NCBI GenBank assembly: GCA_021713395.1
Contig: JAKJJT010000005.1
Location: forward strand, 1-64,000
Source: Thiotrichales bacterium 19S9-11
Lineage (GTDB): Bacteria > Pseudomonadota > Gammaproteobacteria > Francisellales > Francisellaceae
Reading direction: 5' to 3'
Length of the DNA stretch: 64,000 nucleotides
Shown: positions 1 through 9,271 of the stretch, piece by piece
Position numbering within the stretch: position 1 is the stretch's first letter
How the letters are laid out: the number at the start of each line of letters is the position of its first letter
Notes under the pieces: generated by a model
Told to the model about the DNA's origin: nothing
Databases searched by the model: none
What the model saw: the letters and a program-made list of their open reading frames with translations, nothing else
Position numbers and translations under genes: made by a program

Positions 1-84
1 TAATTTAGGCACGCTTTTACCACTGTCTTCTAACAATGAAACTGCATGTCGTTTGAAATCTTGTGTATATAGTTTTCTTGGCAT
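1..84 (-). CDS. IS3-family transposase OrfA, N-terminal 28 codons only
   Basis: The fragment begins MPRKLYTQDFKRHAV and runs off the window edge in frame. The MPRK-Y-xx-FKR-AV pattern is the start of the helix-turn-helix OrfA found in IS3/IS911-type elements, which binds the terminal repeats and is normally frameshift-fused to the DDE-domain OrfB. A ribosome binding site (AAGGA) lies just upstream of the ATG at 84. Whether the transposase is intact cannot be judged from this window. Confidence 0.78.
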   Translation of the reverse strand, partial: MPRKLYTQDFKRHAVSLLEDSGKSVPKL

Positions 85-139
85 TATCATTCCTTATTTT
101 TGGGTAGTATAACTCATAAATAAGGTGTCCACTAAATCA
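1..139 (-). mobile_element. End of an IS3-family insertion sequence (partial)
   Basis: The reverse strand reads from a TG terminus at 139 through TGATTTAGTGGACACC, an IS3-type terminal repeat with the GTGGACA core, into a short leader and a transposase OrfA start at 84. Only the left end of the element is inside the window; the rest lies before position 1. The adjoining bases 140-143 (AGGG) would be the target duplication if the insertion is recent, but the partner copy is not visible. Confidence 0.8.
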
Positions 140-147
140 AGGGAGCA

Positions 148-738
148 TCAGTAAGATCGAACTGTTTCTATAAGACTGCTTCCTAAGGATGTCTCTGTAG
201 GATCTGCGCCATATTTGAGTAATGCTTCAACTGTTTTAATATTCCCACAGGTCGCAGCCATGTGTAGTGGACTAGATATTGAAGATTTAGGCTTGTAATT
301 AGGTTTAGCTCCATTTTTAAGTAATAAATGAATATTGTTATAATGCCTATCATTTGAAGTTCTTTCTGCAAGATAATGTAGTTTTGAATTTAGTATATCT
401 TGAAAAAATTCTGTCTTAGGTACATTAGCTCCTTTTCCTAATAAGTAACAAAATAGTTCGGAGTCTTCTTTAGATGCCGAGAGTCTTAATGCTGTTGAAT
501 GACAACCTAAAGCTTCTAAATCAATAGAAGCTTCCAGTGTTAATAATAGCTCAACTAATTGAATAGATGATTCTGCCGATAAACATACTGATCCAGCTAT
601 ATAGTGAATAGCTGCATTACCCAAACTATCTCTTATATCAAGGCTCTCGCCTCTATTTTTCTGTTTTTTTATTAAATTTTCAACGTCTGCTACTCGATTA
701 TTGTTTATAGCTGTGCGTACATCTTCAATCCAGCTCAT
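148..738 (-). CDS. Ankyrin-repeat protein
   Basis: A 196-residue protein with no signal peptide or membrane segment. At least three ankyrin-like units are readable: around residues 40-70 (AAIHYIAG, VELLLTL), 80-110 (TALRLSASKE, LLGKGANV), and a clear canonical one near 155-185 with the sequence SPLHMAATCGNIKTVEALLK followed by YGADPT. Ankyrin repeats bind proteins and have no activity of their own. In host-associated gammaproteobacteria they are common in secreted effectors, though they also occur in free-living relatives. The stop codon lies only 8 bases from the insertion-sequence end at 139, so the C-terminus seems to be in native DNA, but a gene rearranged by the insertion is not excluded. 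Nothing shows secretion directly. Confidence 0.75.
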   Translation of the reverse strand: MSWIEDVRTAINNNRVADVENLIKKQKNRGESLDIRDSLGNAAIHYIAGSVCLSAESSIQLVELLLTLEASIDLEALGCHSTALRLSASKEDSELFCYLLGKGANVPKTEFFQDILNSKLHYLAERTSNDRHYNNIHLLLKNGAKPNYKPKSSISSPLHMAATCGNIKTVEALLKYGADPTETSLGSSLIETVRSY

Positions 739-813
739 CAGTTACTTCCATGTTAATTTCTTATAAAGAATGAAGTATAGAACAAATGAAAGTATTTTTT
801 AACTTAAGATTGT

Positions 814-1605
814 TTAATTAAATGACCCACCAGTTTTCCCTTCAGCATAAATATGATTAGTATCTGCTTGTATTGATGGAACTACTGTGATATCAGAAAC
901 AGTAACATGTAAAGGCTGTTGAGCACAGAACACAACAGAGCTTGCAATATCGTTAGGAGATAAAGGCTTAGTATTTGCATAAAAAGCATCAGACTTATCC
1001 TTATCTTCCCATCTAACTTCACTAAACTCGGTATGTACCATGCCTGGATTAACCGTTGTAACACGAATATTGGTTCCAAGTAAATCTATGCGTAATACAT
1101 CTGAAATTGCCTGCACAGCATGTTTAGTTGCACAGTAAACATTACCACCACTATATGCGCCTAGCCCTGCAATAGAGCTAATATTAATAACGTGTCCTGA
1201 TTTACGTCGGACCATATTATCAAGAGTTGCTCTAGTGACATATAGTAAACCTTTAACGTTGGTATTGATCATGACATCCCAGTCATCTGGATTGCCATCT
1301 TGTATTTTATCTGTGGTGAGCGCTAGCCCAGCATTATTTACAACAATATCTATATCCTGCCAATTACTAGGGATGGCCTGAATTATTTCTCTTACTGCAG
1401 TTTTATTTTGTACATCCAGCTGTAAAGGCAATACTTGTATGCCATGCTGATTTTCAAGGTTTGCCTTGAGCTCTTTTAATCGATCTATTCTTCTCGCTGT
1501 TAAGATTAAGTTTGCTCCTTCTTTAGCAAAGTGATGCGCGCATGCCTCACCGATACCACTTGAAGCGCCTGTAATTAAAACAATTTTATTCTTTAATGAT
1601 TCCAC
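814..1605 (-). CDS. Short-chain dehydrogenase/reductase (YdfG-like NADP-dependent 3-hydroxy acid dehydrogenase)
   Basis: A 263-residue classical SDR. The dinucleotide-binding motif TGASSGIG is near residues 12-19, the NNAG motif near 90-93, the catalytic serine in NISSIAG near 143, and the YCATK active-site motif near 157-161. The pattern around the C-terminal PGMVHTEFSEVRW closely matches the E. coli YdfG/serine dehydrogenase group, which oxidises L-serine, L-allo-threonine and 3-hydroxy acids with NADP. The gene stands alone, with 450 bases of non-coding DNA upstream. The exact substrate is inferred from family resemblance. Confidence 0.85.
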   Translation of the reverse strand: MESLKNKIVLITGASSGIGEACAHHFAKEGANLILTARRIDRLKELKANLENQHGIQVLPLQLDVQNKTAVREIIQAIPSNWQDIDIVVNNAGLALTTDKIQDGNPDDWDVMINTNVKGLLYVTRATLDNMVRRKSGHVINISSIAGLGAYSGGNVYCATKHAVQAISDVLRIDLLGTNIRVTTVNPGMVHTEFSEVRWEDKDKSDAFYANTKPLSPNDIASSVVFCAQQPLHVTVSDITVVPSIQADTNHIYAEGKTGGSFN

Positions 1606-2056
1606 TTTTGTACCCTTATTTTAATTATGGCAATATGTTTAAGGCAGCAGTAAGCAACCTTTAAATGCCTAGTTTTTTATTTGACTATAATGAGATAAGT
1701 ATATTCACAAAATAACAACTGTATCATTCAAAATTAGTTGTTATTTCATATATGATTTTATCTGGAAAAGTTTTTTTGTATTAAATTTCGCAAGCTAGGA
1801 TTTAGCTATTTTGAACTTGAGCATAATATCATTAAACATTACTTTTGTCAATGAGGCGGCTTTTAACAAGGTAAGTGCTACGTAGATAATCATAGTCAAC
1901 CTAAACTCTTAGATATCAGCATACTTAAGTCAATTAATTCATATATCAATTTTGGACAGACATAAATTAAGCTATTTTTAAAGTATGGATAGAGTATAGG
2001 CTAGATAGACTTGTATAGTAGGCAAAATAATATGGAACTTTACAGTTTTTAATTGA
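1606..2056. other. 451-bp non-coding gap between dnaE and the SDR gene
   Basis: No convincing ORF, tRNA or terminator is seen in this AT-rich stretch. Its one clear structure is the long inverted repeat at 1710-1746, listed separately. Since both flanking genes point left, the gap holds the end of the dnaE transcript and the promoter region of the SDR gene. Confidence 0.6.
1710..1746. repeat. Perfect 11-bp inverted repeat with 15-base loop
   Basis: AAATAACAACT at 1710-1720 is repeated as its exact complement AGTTGTTATTT at 1736-1746. There is no T tract on either side typical of an intrinsic terminator. It lies about 105 bases upstream of the SDR start, so it could be a regulator-binding site or a structured element in the transcript. 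Function unknown. Confidence 0.55.
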
Positions 2057-5000
2057 TCAAAAAATAAGCTTTAGTCGCTTTACTGAAGGTAGTGCTTCAA
2101 TTGACTGTAGGGTTTTATGAGTAAGCTTTAACGGCAGTTCAATTGGCCAGTTAATCTGAAGCGGCTGATGATGCCAGCGAAAGTATAATTGACTATTTTT
2201 TAAAGCCTCATCTTCAAGTTTTGTTTCATTTAATAGTGATTTTATCTGAGTAAAGTCATCTGTTATAGGCTGATCACTAAGATCAATTTGAAGTCCTTTT
2301 GCGAGTTGGTCAATCATTTGATCAATGGTTGAAATTGTTTTGGCATTAATGCGCAATCCACCGGTAAAATGATCTTCTTCAATACTACCTTCGACAATGA
2401 TCGTCTCATCAACAACAATTAAGTCTTTTGATTTTTCAAATAATTCAGAAAATATGGTAATATCAACTCGATTGGTTGCGTCATCAATTGTTAAGATACC
2501 AAAGGAGCGATTGGTTTTAGTTTTTCGTTGTGTAAAGCTCGTAACAACACCTGCAAAGCGCTGGTTTGTTTTATGGGGTGATGTGCTTAATTGGCTTAGC
2601 GGGTTAATTTTAAGTGCTTCAAGAATTACTTTACTTTCATCAATTAGGTGGCCAGATAGATAGAGGCCTAAACTTGATTTTTCTTTTTTTAATCTTTCTT
2701 TTAAGCTCCAAACAGGTGCTTGTATATATTCTACATCATCACTGTCACTTTCATTTTCTGAGAAACCAAAGAGATCACTTTGGCCTGAATTTTGTGCTTC
2801 TTTATCTTGTTCTACTCGTTTTAATAAGTTATCAAGTGATGCAAGAATTGATGCTCTATGTGTGCCTAGGTCATCAAGTGCACCAGCAGAAGCCAATGCC
2901 TCAATGACGCGTTTATTTATTTTTTGTAAATCAACTCGCTTAAGGAAATCAAGTAAATTTTTAAATGTACCATTTTGTTCTCTTTCATTAATGATCATGT
3001 CAATTGCTTGAATGCCAATACCTTTAATAGCGCCTAGGCCATAGACTATTTGGTGTGTTTCATTAACTGAAAATTGTCGTTGACTGTGGTTAATGTGAGG
3101 TGTTACAACGGTTAGGTTAATTTGTTTACATTCATTAATTAAATTTACAATTTTATCTGTATTATCCATATCTGATGATAATACAGCAGCCATAAACTCT
3201 GATGGGTAGTGAGTTTTTAAGTAGGCTGTTTGATAAGAGACGAGTGCATAAGCGGCAGAGTGAGATTTATTAAACCCATACTTTGCAAACTCTTCCATTA
3301 AGTCAAAAATAGATGATGCTAACTTTTCATCAATATTGTTCTGTTTTGCACCTTGCACAAAAATATCACGCTGTTTTGCCATTTCGTGTGGATCTTTTTT
3401 ACCCATGGCTCGTCTAAGTATGTCTGCACCACCTAGCGTATAGTTAGCCAATATTTGAGCAATTTGCATAACTTGCTCTTGATATAAAATGGTACCATAA
3501 GTTTCTTTTAAAACAGCTTCAAGGCTTGGGTGGGGATAGCTCACTCTTTGGCGGCCGTGCTTTCTGTTAATAAAGTCATCAACCATGCCAGAACCTAAAG
3601 GACCGGGCCTAAATAATGCAACTAAAGCAATGATGTCTTCAAAACAATCAGGCTGGAGTCGATTAATTAATTCTTTCATGCCTCTGGATTCTAATTGGAA
3701 AATAGCGGTTGTTTCACTACGCTTCAATAATGAAAATGTCTGTGTATCATCTAGTGGAATGGTATTAATATTAATGGATGACTTCTTTTCTAGGTTCAAA
3801 CGTTGATTAATTAGGTCAAGTGCCATTTTAATGACGGTTAAATTTCTTAAACCAAGGAAATCAAATTTAACAAGTCCTACTTCTTCAACATCTTTTTTAT
3901 CGAATTGGCTAACAAGTTGATGTGTGCCTGCTTCACAATATGCTGGAGAGTAATCAGTTAAAGCTGATGGTGAAATAACAACCCCGCCAGCATGTTTGCC
4001 TACATTTCGAGTGATGCCTTCAAGTTTAAAAGCATACTTAAGAATTTGCTCAGCTTCTTCATTTTCTTTGCAAAATAAATATAAATCAGAACCTTTTTGA
4101 TAGGCATCAGATAGTCGAATGCCAAGTTCATTTGGTATTAATTTGGCAATTTTATCAACAAAGCCATAAGGCTGTCCAAGTACTCGGCCAACATCTCGAA
4201 CCACAGCTTTTGCAGCCATTGAGCCAAAGGTAATAATTTGTGAGACACTATTTCTACCATAACGTTTAGCTACGTAGTCAATTACTCGGTCACGGCCTTC
4301 CATACAGAAGTCAATATCAAAGTCAGGCATTGAAACCCTTTCAGGATTTAGAAAGCGTTCAAATAGTAGCTTATAAGGTAGAGGATCTAAGTCAGTAATT
4401 TTTAAAGCATAAGCAACAAGTGAGCCTGCGCCAGAGCCACGACCAGGGCCAACTGGAATATCATGGTCTTTTGCCCATTGAATAAAGTCAGCGACAATTA
4501 AGAAATAGCCTGGAAACCCCATTTGTGTAATAACATCAATTTCTATTTGAAGTCTTTTTTGATAGCGAGCTTTAACTTGTTCAGCTTCCGTTTTGTCATA
4601 TCCTTCTATGATGCTATTAAATCGCTTATCTAAGCCATCATATGAGACTTTTGTGAAATATTCATTAATACTTAAATTATCAGGAATAGGGAATTCAGGT
4701 AAAACAGCATTGCCTAAACTAAAAGTTACATTACAGCGCTTTGCAATTGTTACACTATTTTCAAGTGCTTGTGGTATGTCATGAAAAAGCTTTTGCATTT
4801 CTTTTGCTGATTTAAAATACTGTTCATTACTATAGCGGCTAACTCTTTTTTCATCTAAAAGTGTATAACCTTCTGAGATGCCAACTCTAACCTCATGAGC
4901 ATCATAGTCTTTTTTATCTAAAAAACGAACGTTATTGGTTGCAACAACTGGAACATCATAGCTTTCTGCAAGTTCTAATGCTTTTGATAGATAAAAGTCT

Positions 5001-5536
5001 TCACCTTCTTTTCTTAAACGCTGTAATTCAATAAAAAAGCAGTCATGATCAAACAAGTTAGTATAGTGTTGGAGTGTTTTTGCTGCCTGATTTGGATGTC
5101 CTTTATTAATTAACAACCCAATTTCACCATCTTGTGCACCGGATAGTCCAATTATTCCTTTAAGTTTATCTTTTGTAAGATTTTTCTTCAGGATAACTGG
5201 TATGCCATTAAGGCGCTCTTTTTCAGCTAAGTATGCATCAGATACAATCTCAACAATATTTTGATAGCCTGTTTCATTTTCTGCTAGCAGCGTTAGTGAT
5301 GCAGGTGTTTTATCTTCGCTCTCTATTATAAGATCAACACCAATAATGGGTTTAATGCCTTTGGATAACGCCTTTTTATAAAATTTAATGGTGCCAAATA
5401 AATTGCAAATATCAGTGATCGCAACTGCAGGTATTTGTCGTTTTATTGCAATATCTAGTAAATTTGCATGACGAATTGTACTGTCAGTTAGTGAATACTC
5501 ACTGTGGACTTTTAAATGAACAAAATTGATTGCCAT
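2057..5536 (-). CDS. dnaE: DNA polymerase III alpha subunit
   Basis: The replicative polymerase catalytic subunit, 1159 residues from the chosen start. The N-terminal PHP domain begins FVHLKVHSEYSLTDS. The catalytic aspartates are in PDFDIDFC at about residues 404-408, preceded by VGPGRGSGAGSLVAYAL. The helix-hairpin-helix region (YGLGAIKGIG) and an OB-fold (about 990-1060) follow. The open frame extends 40 codons further upstream, but that extension is low-complexity hydrophobic sequence, and homologues start at MAINFVHLK, so the ATG at 5536 is used. The length fits the 1160-residue E. coli protein. It is divergent from cysQ, with an 83-base shared promoter region. Confidence 0.97.
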   Translation of the reverse strand: MAINFVHLKVHSEYSLTDSTIRHANLLDIAIKRQIPAVAITDICNLFGTIKFYKKALSKGIKPIIGVDLIIESEDKTPASLTLLAENETGYQNIVEIVSDAYLAEKERLNGIPVILKKNLTKDKLKGIIGLSGAQDGEIGLLINKGHPNQAAKTLQHYTNLFDHDCFFIELQRLRKEGEDFYLSKALELAESYDVPVVATNNVRFLDKKDYDAHEVRVGISEGYTLLDEKRVSRYSNEQYFKSAKEMQKLFHDIPQALENSVTIAKRCNVTFSLGNAVLPEFPIPDNLSINEYFTKVSYDGLDKRFNSIIEGYDKTEAEQVKARYQKRLQIEIDVITQMGFPGYFLIVADFIQWAKDHDIPVGPGRGSGAGSLVAYALKITDLDPLPYKLLFERFLNPERVSMPDFDIDFCMEGRDRVIDYVAKRYGRNSVSQIITFGSMAAKAVVRDVGRVLGQPYGFVDKIAKLIPNELGIRLSDAYQKGSDLYLFCKENEEAEQILKYAFKLEGITRNVGKHAGGVVISPSALTDYSPAYCEAGTHQLVSQFDKKDVEEVGLVKFDFLGLRNLTVIKMALDLINQRLNLEKKSSININTIPLDDTQTFSLLKRSETTAIFQLESRGMKELINRLQPDCFEDIIALVALFRPGPLGSGMVDDFINRKHGRQRVSYPHPSLEAVLKETYGTILYQEQVMQIAQILANYTLGGADILRRAMGKKDPHEMAKQRDIFVQGAKQNNIDEKLASSIFDLMEEFAKYGFNKSHSAAYALVSYQTAYLKTHYPSEFMAAVLSSDMDNTDKIVNLINECKQINLTVVTPHINHSQRQFSVNETHQIVYGLGAIKGIGIQAIDMIINEREQNGTFKNLLDFLKRVDLQKINKRVIEALASAGALDDLGTHRASILASLDNLLKRVEQDKEAQNSGQSDLFGFSENESDSDDVEYIQAPVWSLKERLKKEKSSLGLYLSGHLIDESKVILEALKINPLSQLSTSPHKTNQRFAGVVTSFTQRKTKTNRSFGILTIDDATNRVDITIFSELFEKSKDLIVVDETIIVEGSIEEDHFTGGLRINAKTISTIDQMIDQLAKGLQIDLSDQPITDDFTQIKSLLNETKLEDEALKNSQLYFRWHHQPLQINWPIELPLKLTHKTLQSIEALPSVKRLKLIF

Positions 5537-5619
5537 ATCGATATTTAAGTTCTTTTTAAAGTGATCTAAACTTAATACTAATGTAACATAAACTAAGATG
5601 CGTTTCACCAAAAGATAAA

Positions 5620-6426
5620 ATGAAGCAATTAGCCGAATCAATAATAAGCATTGCAATAAAAGCAGGAGAAATCATTAGGCATTACTATTGTTTGAAGGAG
5701 TATGACTTTACTAAAAAGGTAGATGATTCTCCTCTGACAGTGGCAGATCAAATGACAAACAAATTTTTAATTTCAGAATTAAAAAAAATTACTCCAGATT
5801 TACCAATACTGTCAGAGGAAAGTGATCACCCAGCCTTTCAAGAAAGGAAGTTTTGGCAACAGTATTGGTTAATTGATCCGCTTGATGGAACAAAAAGTTT
5901 TCTTAAAGGTGGCAATGAGTTTGTTGTTAGCATTGCCTTGATTAGTAAAGGTGCGGCTAAACTGGGCATTATTTATGAGCCAGTCTCTGATAATTGTTAT
6001 TATGCTTTTAATGGTGGTGGTGCTTATCAAAGAATAAATGCAAGTAAAAATAATGATGATATTAAAATCAATTGTAGTAACAAAAAAGAAGAACTTATTA
6101 TTATTGTTGGTCGAGCAAAACCCATCTCAAAGAAATTAGAACACAAGTTAGAAAAAGTGATGCCTTATCGGTTGATTTATTGTGCTTCAGCAATTAAGTT
6201 TTGCCAAGTTGCTAAAGGAGATGCTGATTTATACTTAAGGTTATATCCTACTTATGAATGGGATACAGCAGCAGGTCAATGTATACTTGATGAGTCTTAT
6301 GGTGAAACGATGGATTTAGAAACAAAAATAAGTCTTTCATATAACAAAGAAAGTTTAATTAACCCATATTTTATTGCAGGACCATTATGGGCAATACAAC
6401 GGATTAAAAAAGCGCTGCATACATAG
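5620..6426 (+). CDS. cysQ: 3'(2'),5'-bisphosphate nucleotidase CysQ (inositol-monophosphatase fold)
   Basis: A 268-residue Mg2+/Li+-sensitive phosphatase that removes the 3' phosphate from PAP, a by-product of sulfate assimilation and acyl-carrier-protein loading. Metal-site motifs are visible: the SEES motif near residues 65-68, the WLIDPLDGTKSF motif near 87-98 and WDTAAGQCIL near 209-218. Spacing and order match the CysQ subgroup rather than SuhB. The gene is followed 17 bases later by the cyclase-family gene, so they are probably co-transcribed. A general inositol monophosphatase is the alternative. Confidence 0.9.
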   Translation: MKQLAESIISIAIKAGEIIRHYYCLKEYDFTKKVDDSPLTVADQMTNKFLISELKKITPDLPILSEESDHPAFQERKFWQQYWLIDPLDGTKSFLKGGNEFVVSIALISKGAAKLGIIYEPVSDNCYYAFNGGGAYQRINASKNNDDIKINCSNKKEELIIIVGRAKPISKKLEHKLEKVMPYRLIYCASAIKFCQVAKGDADLYLRLYPTYEWDTAAGQCILDESYGETMDLETKISLSYNKESLINPYFIAGPLWAIQRIKKALHT

Positions 6427-6443
6427 CAGCATAAGGAAAGTCG

Positions 6444-7142
6444 ATGAAGCTAGGATTTAAGTTTATTGATTTAACGCATACATTAACAGCTGAAATACCA
6501 ACATGGAATAAAAGCTGTGGTTATAAATATCAAATTGAACAAGACTATCCAGATGGTACAAAAGAGGAAAGATTTCGTATTCAGAACTTATCTGTTCAGG
6601 CCGGTATTGGAACACACATTGATGCGCCAAGTCATTGTGTTGCAGGAGCTCGTTCAGTCGCTGAGCTGTCTTTAGATCAGTTAATTGTACCATGCATTAA
6701 GATTGACGTATCAAAGCGAATTACAAGGAACTATCAGGTAACTGTTGCTGATTTAATTTCTTATGAATCTGAGTATGGTCAAGTACCACAACATGCGTTT
6801 ATTGTCTTCTATACTGGTTGGTCTCAACATTGGTATGACAAAGAGAAGTACCATAGTAACTTTAGTTTTCCAAATATTTCTGCAGAAGTAGCAGATTTTT
6901 TATTAGATCGTAATATTTCCGGTCTTGGTATTGATACGTTATCGCCAGATTTGCCAGGTAGTGGTTATCCGGTGCATAAAAAATTACTAGGTAAAGACAA
7001 ATATATTATTGAAAACATTGCAAATGCAAATAAATTGCCAGTAACAGGTGCTTATACAATGGCATTACCTATAAAGGGAGCTAATTTAACAGAAGCACCT
7101 GTGCGATTAATTGCGCTTTTGCCACAAGCAGATATTAAGTAA
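6444..7142 (+). CDS. Cyclase-family metal-dependent hydrolase (kynurenine-formamidase-like)
   Basis: A 232-residue protein of the putative-cyclase family, which includes bacterial arylformamidase KynB and isatin hydrolase. The diagnostic metal-binding stretch GIGTHIDAPSHC is near residues 54-65, and the start IDLTHTLTAEIPTW is typical. The reaction is usually hydrolysis of an amide or lactam on a small ring compound. No kynurenine-pathway neighbours are present, so the substrate is not assigned. It directly follows cysQ with a GGAAAG ribosome binding site ahead of the ATG. Confidence 0.8.
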   Translation: MKLGFKFIDLTHTLTAEIPTWNKSCGYKYQIEQDYPDGTKEERFRIQNLSVQAGIGTHIDAPSHCVAGARSVAELSLDQLIVPCIKIDVSKRITRNYQVTVADLISYESEYGQVPQHAFIVFYTGWSQHWYDKEKYHSNFSFPNISAEVADFLLDRNISGLGIDTLSPDLPGSGYPVHKKLLGKDKYIIENIANANKLPVTGAYTMALPIKGANLTEAPVRLIALLPQADIK

Positions 7143-7236
7143 CTTATTAATGGTGCATTAGCAATATAAGAAATAGTTGCGATTATTAGTGAAGCATTAG
7201 AAAATGGATTAGTAAGTGTGTTATTAGGAGAGTTCT

Positions 7237-7440
7237 TTGAACCAAAAAAGAGTTAATAAATGGGCACTGATCTCATTGATCATAGGCATTATTTTAAGTG
7301 CGATAGGTATGTATTTAATTCACTCAGCTTATAGCGATTTTTTTGAGCAGTTGCACTGGCTTTTTGCATTAGTTATTGCTATTCCTTGGGTTGTTTTTAT
7401 CATGTGTTTATTCGTTATGCTGTTTGCAGATAAAAATTAA
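7237..7440 (+). CDS. Small two-helix inner-membrane protein of unknown function
   Basis: A 67-residue protein that starts at TTG (7237), supported by an AGGAG six bases upstream. Two hydrophobic segments, about residues 9-28 and 42-64, are separated by a short loop, giving a helical hairpin with both ends probably cytoplasmic. The stop codon TAA is part of the likely ribosome binding site (TAAGG) of the dGTPase-like gene that starts 11 bases later, so translation of the two is likely coupled. No family was recognised. Confidence 0.6.
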   Translation: MNQKRVNKWALISLIIGIILSAIGMYLIHSAYSDFFEQLHWLFALVIAIPWVVFIMCLFVMLFADKN

Positions 7441-7450
7441 GGCTGTTATT

Positions 7451-8812
7451 GTGTCTTTTTATCAATCAAAAGATTTTTTTCGTCCTTTTTCAGAAGATGA
7501 GTATGATAAACCATCTTTTACACCCTTTAGACGAGATTATGCTCGTGTTGTTCACTGTGCTGCATTTCGAAGGCTGCAAGGAAAAACACAGATTTTTCCA
7601 GGACTTGAGAGTGATTTTTTTAGAAATAGATTAACTCATTCTTTGGAAGTTGCGCAGGTTGCCAAAGCAATCACAGCAAGGTTAAATGAAACCTACCAAG
7701 TAAATATTGATTATGATTTGGTTGAAACAGCAGCATTATGCCATGATATTGGTCACCCGCCATTTGGGCATAATGGTGAGCGAGCATTGCATGAAAAAAT
7801 GAGGGAATATGGTGGTTTTGAAGGGAATGCACAGACACTTAGAGTTTTAACGCGAGTAGAGAAGAAAATACTTGATGGTGAAGTGCCTATTTTTGATGGT
7901 GAAGATAAGCGTTATGGATTAAATCTAACTTATCGTACGCTTGCTTCGGTTTTAAAGTATGATTCAAGTATTCCCCCTTATGTTTCACAGATGGGGATTG
8001 AACCTCCTAAAGGGTACTATACTAGTGAGTTAGCATTAGTTAATTCAATAAAATCTCATGTGTTATCTGGTTATAATATTGATGCAGACCAGGTTGAGTT
8101 TAAAACAATTGAATGCCAAATTATGGATTTGGCAGATGATATTGCATATTCAACATATGACTTAGAAGATGCATTAAAAGGTGGCTTTTTATCACCAGTT
8201 TCTATGATTGGGAGTGATCAGAAGTTATTAGAACGCGTGCAAAAAGCAGTCTTAGTTGAGAATGATCTTAAGTTGTCTCCTGATGAAATTAGAGAGGTTG
8301 TTAAAGGAATCTTTTCAAGTGTTTTTTCAGTTAATGAAGGTCTGGAATCTTTTTATCAAAAAGCAAAACTTTTAGCTCAGAGCGGTTATCTTCGCACTAA
8401 GCTTACATCTGAGTTGGTTTTTTTCTGCTTAAATGGTATTGAGTTTGAACTTAATCAAAACTGTCCTGCGCTATCAAAAGTATCATTATCAAGAGAGGTT
8501 AAAGTACAAGTTGAAGTATTAAAACAGTTTATTTTTCAATCTGTTATTAAAGCAACTAAGCTAAATATTGTTCGTTATCGTGGTGGTGATATTGTTTCAA
8601 CATTATTTGACCTATTAAGTACAACACAGAGAGAGCTTTCTTTTTTGCCTGAAGATGTTGGTGAAGTATATTATGCTTATGAGCCTTCTGAAAAAGCAAA
8701 ACGTAAACGTATTATATGTGATTTTATTGCAGGTATGACAGATCGTTATGCAATAGAACTTTATGGACGTTTTAAATCAGATAAACCACAAACAATTTTT
8801 AAACCGTTATAG
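7451..8812 (+). CDS. dgt: Deoxyguanosinetriphosphate triphosphohydrolase-like HD protein
   Basis: An HD-domain nucleotide hydrolase that splits dNTPs to deoxynucleoside and tripolyphosphate. The metal-binding H-D pair is in ALCHDIGHPPFGHNGE (His98, Asp99 from the chosen start), with the upstream RNRLTHSLEVAQ histidine and the later DLADDIAYSTYDLEDA aspartate completing the site. The open frame extends 25 codons upstream into the preceding membrane-protein gene. The family start is close to FYQSKDFFRPF, so the GTG at 7451 with TAAGG eight bases before it is chosen, giving 453 residues. Confidence 0.88.
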   Translation: MSFYQSKDFFRPFSEDEYDKPSFTPFRRDYARVVHCAAFRRLQGKTQIFPGLESDFFRNRLTHSLEVAQVAKAITARLNETYQVNIDYDLVETAALCHDIGHPPFGHNGERALHEKMREYGGFEGNAQTLRVLTRVEKKILDGEVPIFDGEDKRYGLNLTYRTLASVLKYDSSIPPYVSQMGIEPPKGYYTSELALVNSIKSHVLSGYNIDADQVEFKTIECQIMDLADDIAYSTYDLEDALKGGFLSPVSMIGSDQKLLERVQKAVLVENDLKLSPDEIREVVKGIFSSVFSVNEGLESFYQKAKLLAQSGYLRTKLTSELVFFCLNGIEFELNQNCPALSKVSLSREVKVQVEVLKQFIFQSVIKATKLNIVRYRGGDIVSTLFDLLSTTQRELSFLPEDVGEVYYAYEPSEKAKRKRIICDFIAGMTDRYAIELYGRFKSDKPQTIFKPL

Positions 8813-8848
8813 TTTAGAGATAAGAATTAATACTTGGATTTTATAGAA

Positions 8849-9271
8849 ATGAAAATTTGGAAAACGCCAGTATCTAAAGAAGATATGAACCAGAGGGGAG
8901 AAGGTACGTTATCAGACTTGCTGGGCATTATCTATACTGAAGTGGGTGATGATTATGTCAAAGCAGAAATGCCTATTACTGATAAAGTAAAACAACCGAT
9001 AGGTATTATGAATGGCGGTGCATCTTGTGTAATTGCGGAGTCTGTAGGTAGTTGTGCAGCTAATTATGCAGTTGATATAACAAAAGAGTATTGCGTTGGT
9101 TTAGATATTAATACCAATCATATTCGAGCTGTTCATAAGGGTAAAGTAGAGGCAATTGCCAAACCATTTCATATTGGGCGAACAACGCAAGTTTGGTCAA
9201 TTAATATCTATAATGAAGCAGATAAGTTAGTTTCAGTTAGTCGCCTAACAATGGCTGTGAGAAAGCGTTAG
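8849..9271 (+). CDS. Hotdog-fold acyl-CoA thioesterase (MenI/EntH-like)
   Basis: A 140-residue thioesterase. The start MKIWKTPV and the stretch LLGIIYTEVGDDYVKAEMP match the pattern of the E. coli EntH/MenI group, which hydrolyse aryl- or 1,4-dihydroxy-2-naphthoyl-CoA thioesters. The active-site segment reads GIMNGGASCVIAESVGS: the catalytic glutamate is kept, but the usual histidine of HGG is Asn. A TTG five codons upstream is open but has no better ribosome binding site. The 3' end overlaps the convergent ddl gene by four bases. Confidence 0.8.
   Translation: MKIWKTPVSKEDMNQRGEGTLSDLLGIIYTEVGDDYVKAEMPITDKVKQPIGIMNGGASCVIAESVGSCAANYAVDITKEYCVGLDINTNHIRAVHKGKVEAIAKPFHIGRTTQVWSINIYNEADKLVSVSRLTMAVRKR

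Noticed and set aside
5537-5656. Forty-codon N-terminal extension of dnaE
   Set aside because: Hydrophobic translation of the promoter region, overlapping the divergent cysQ start. Family members begin at MAINFVHLK.
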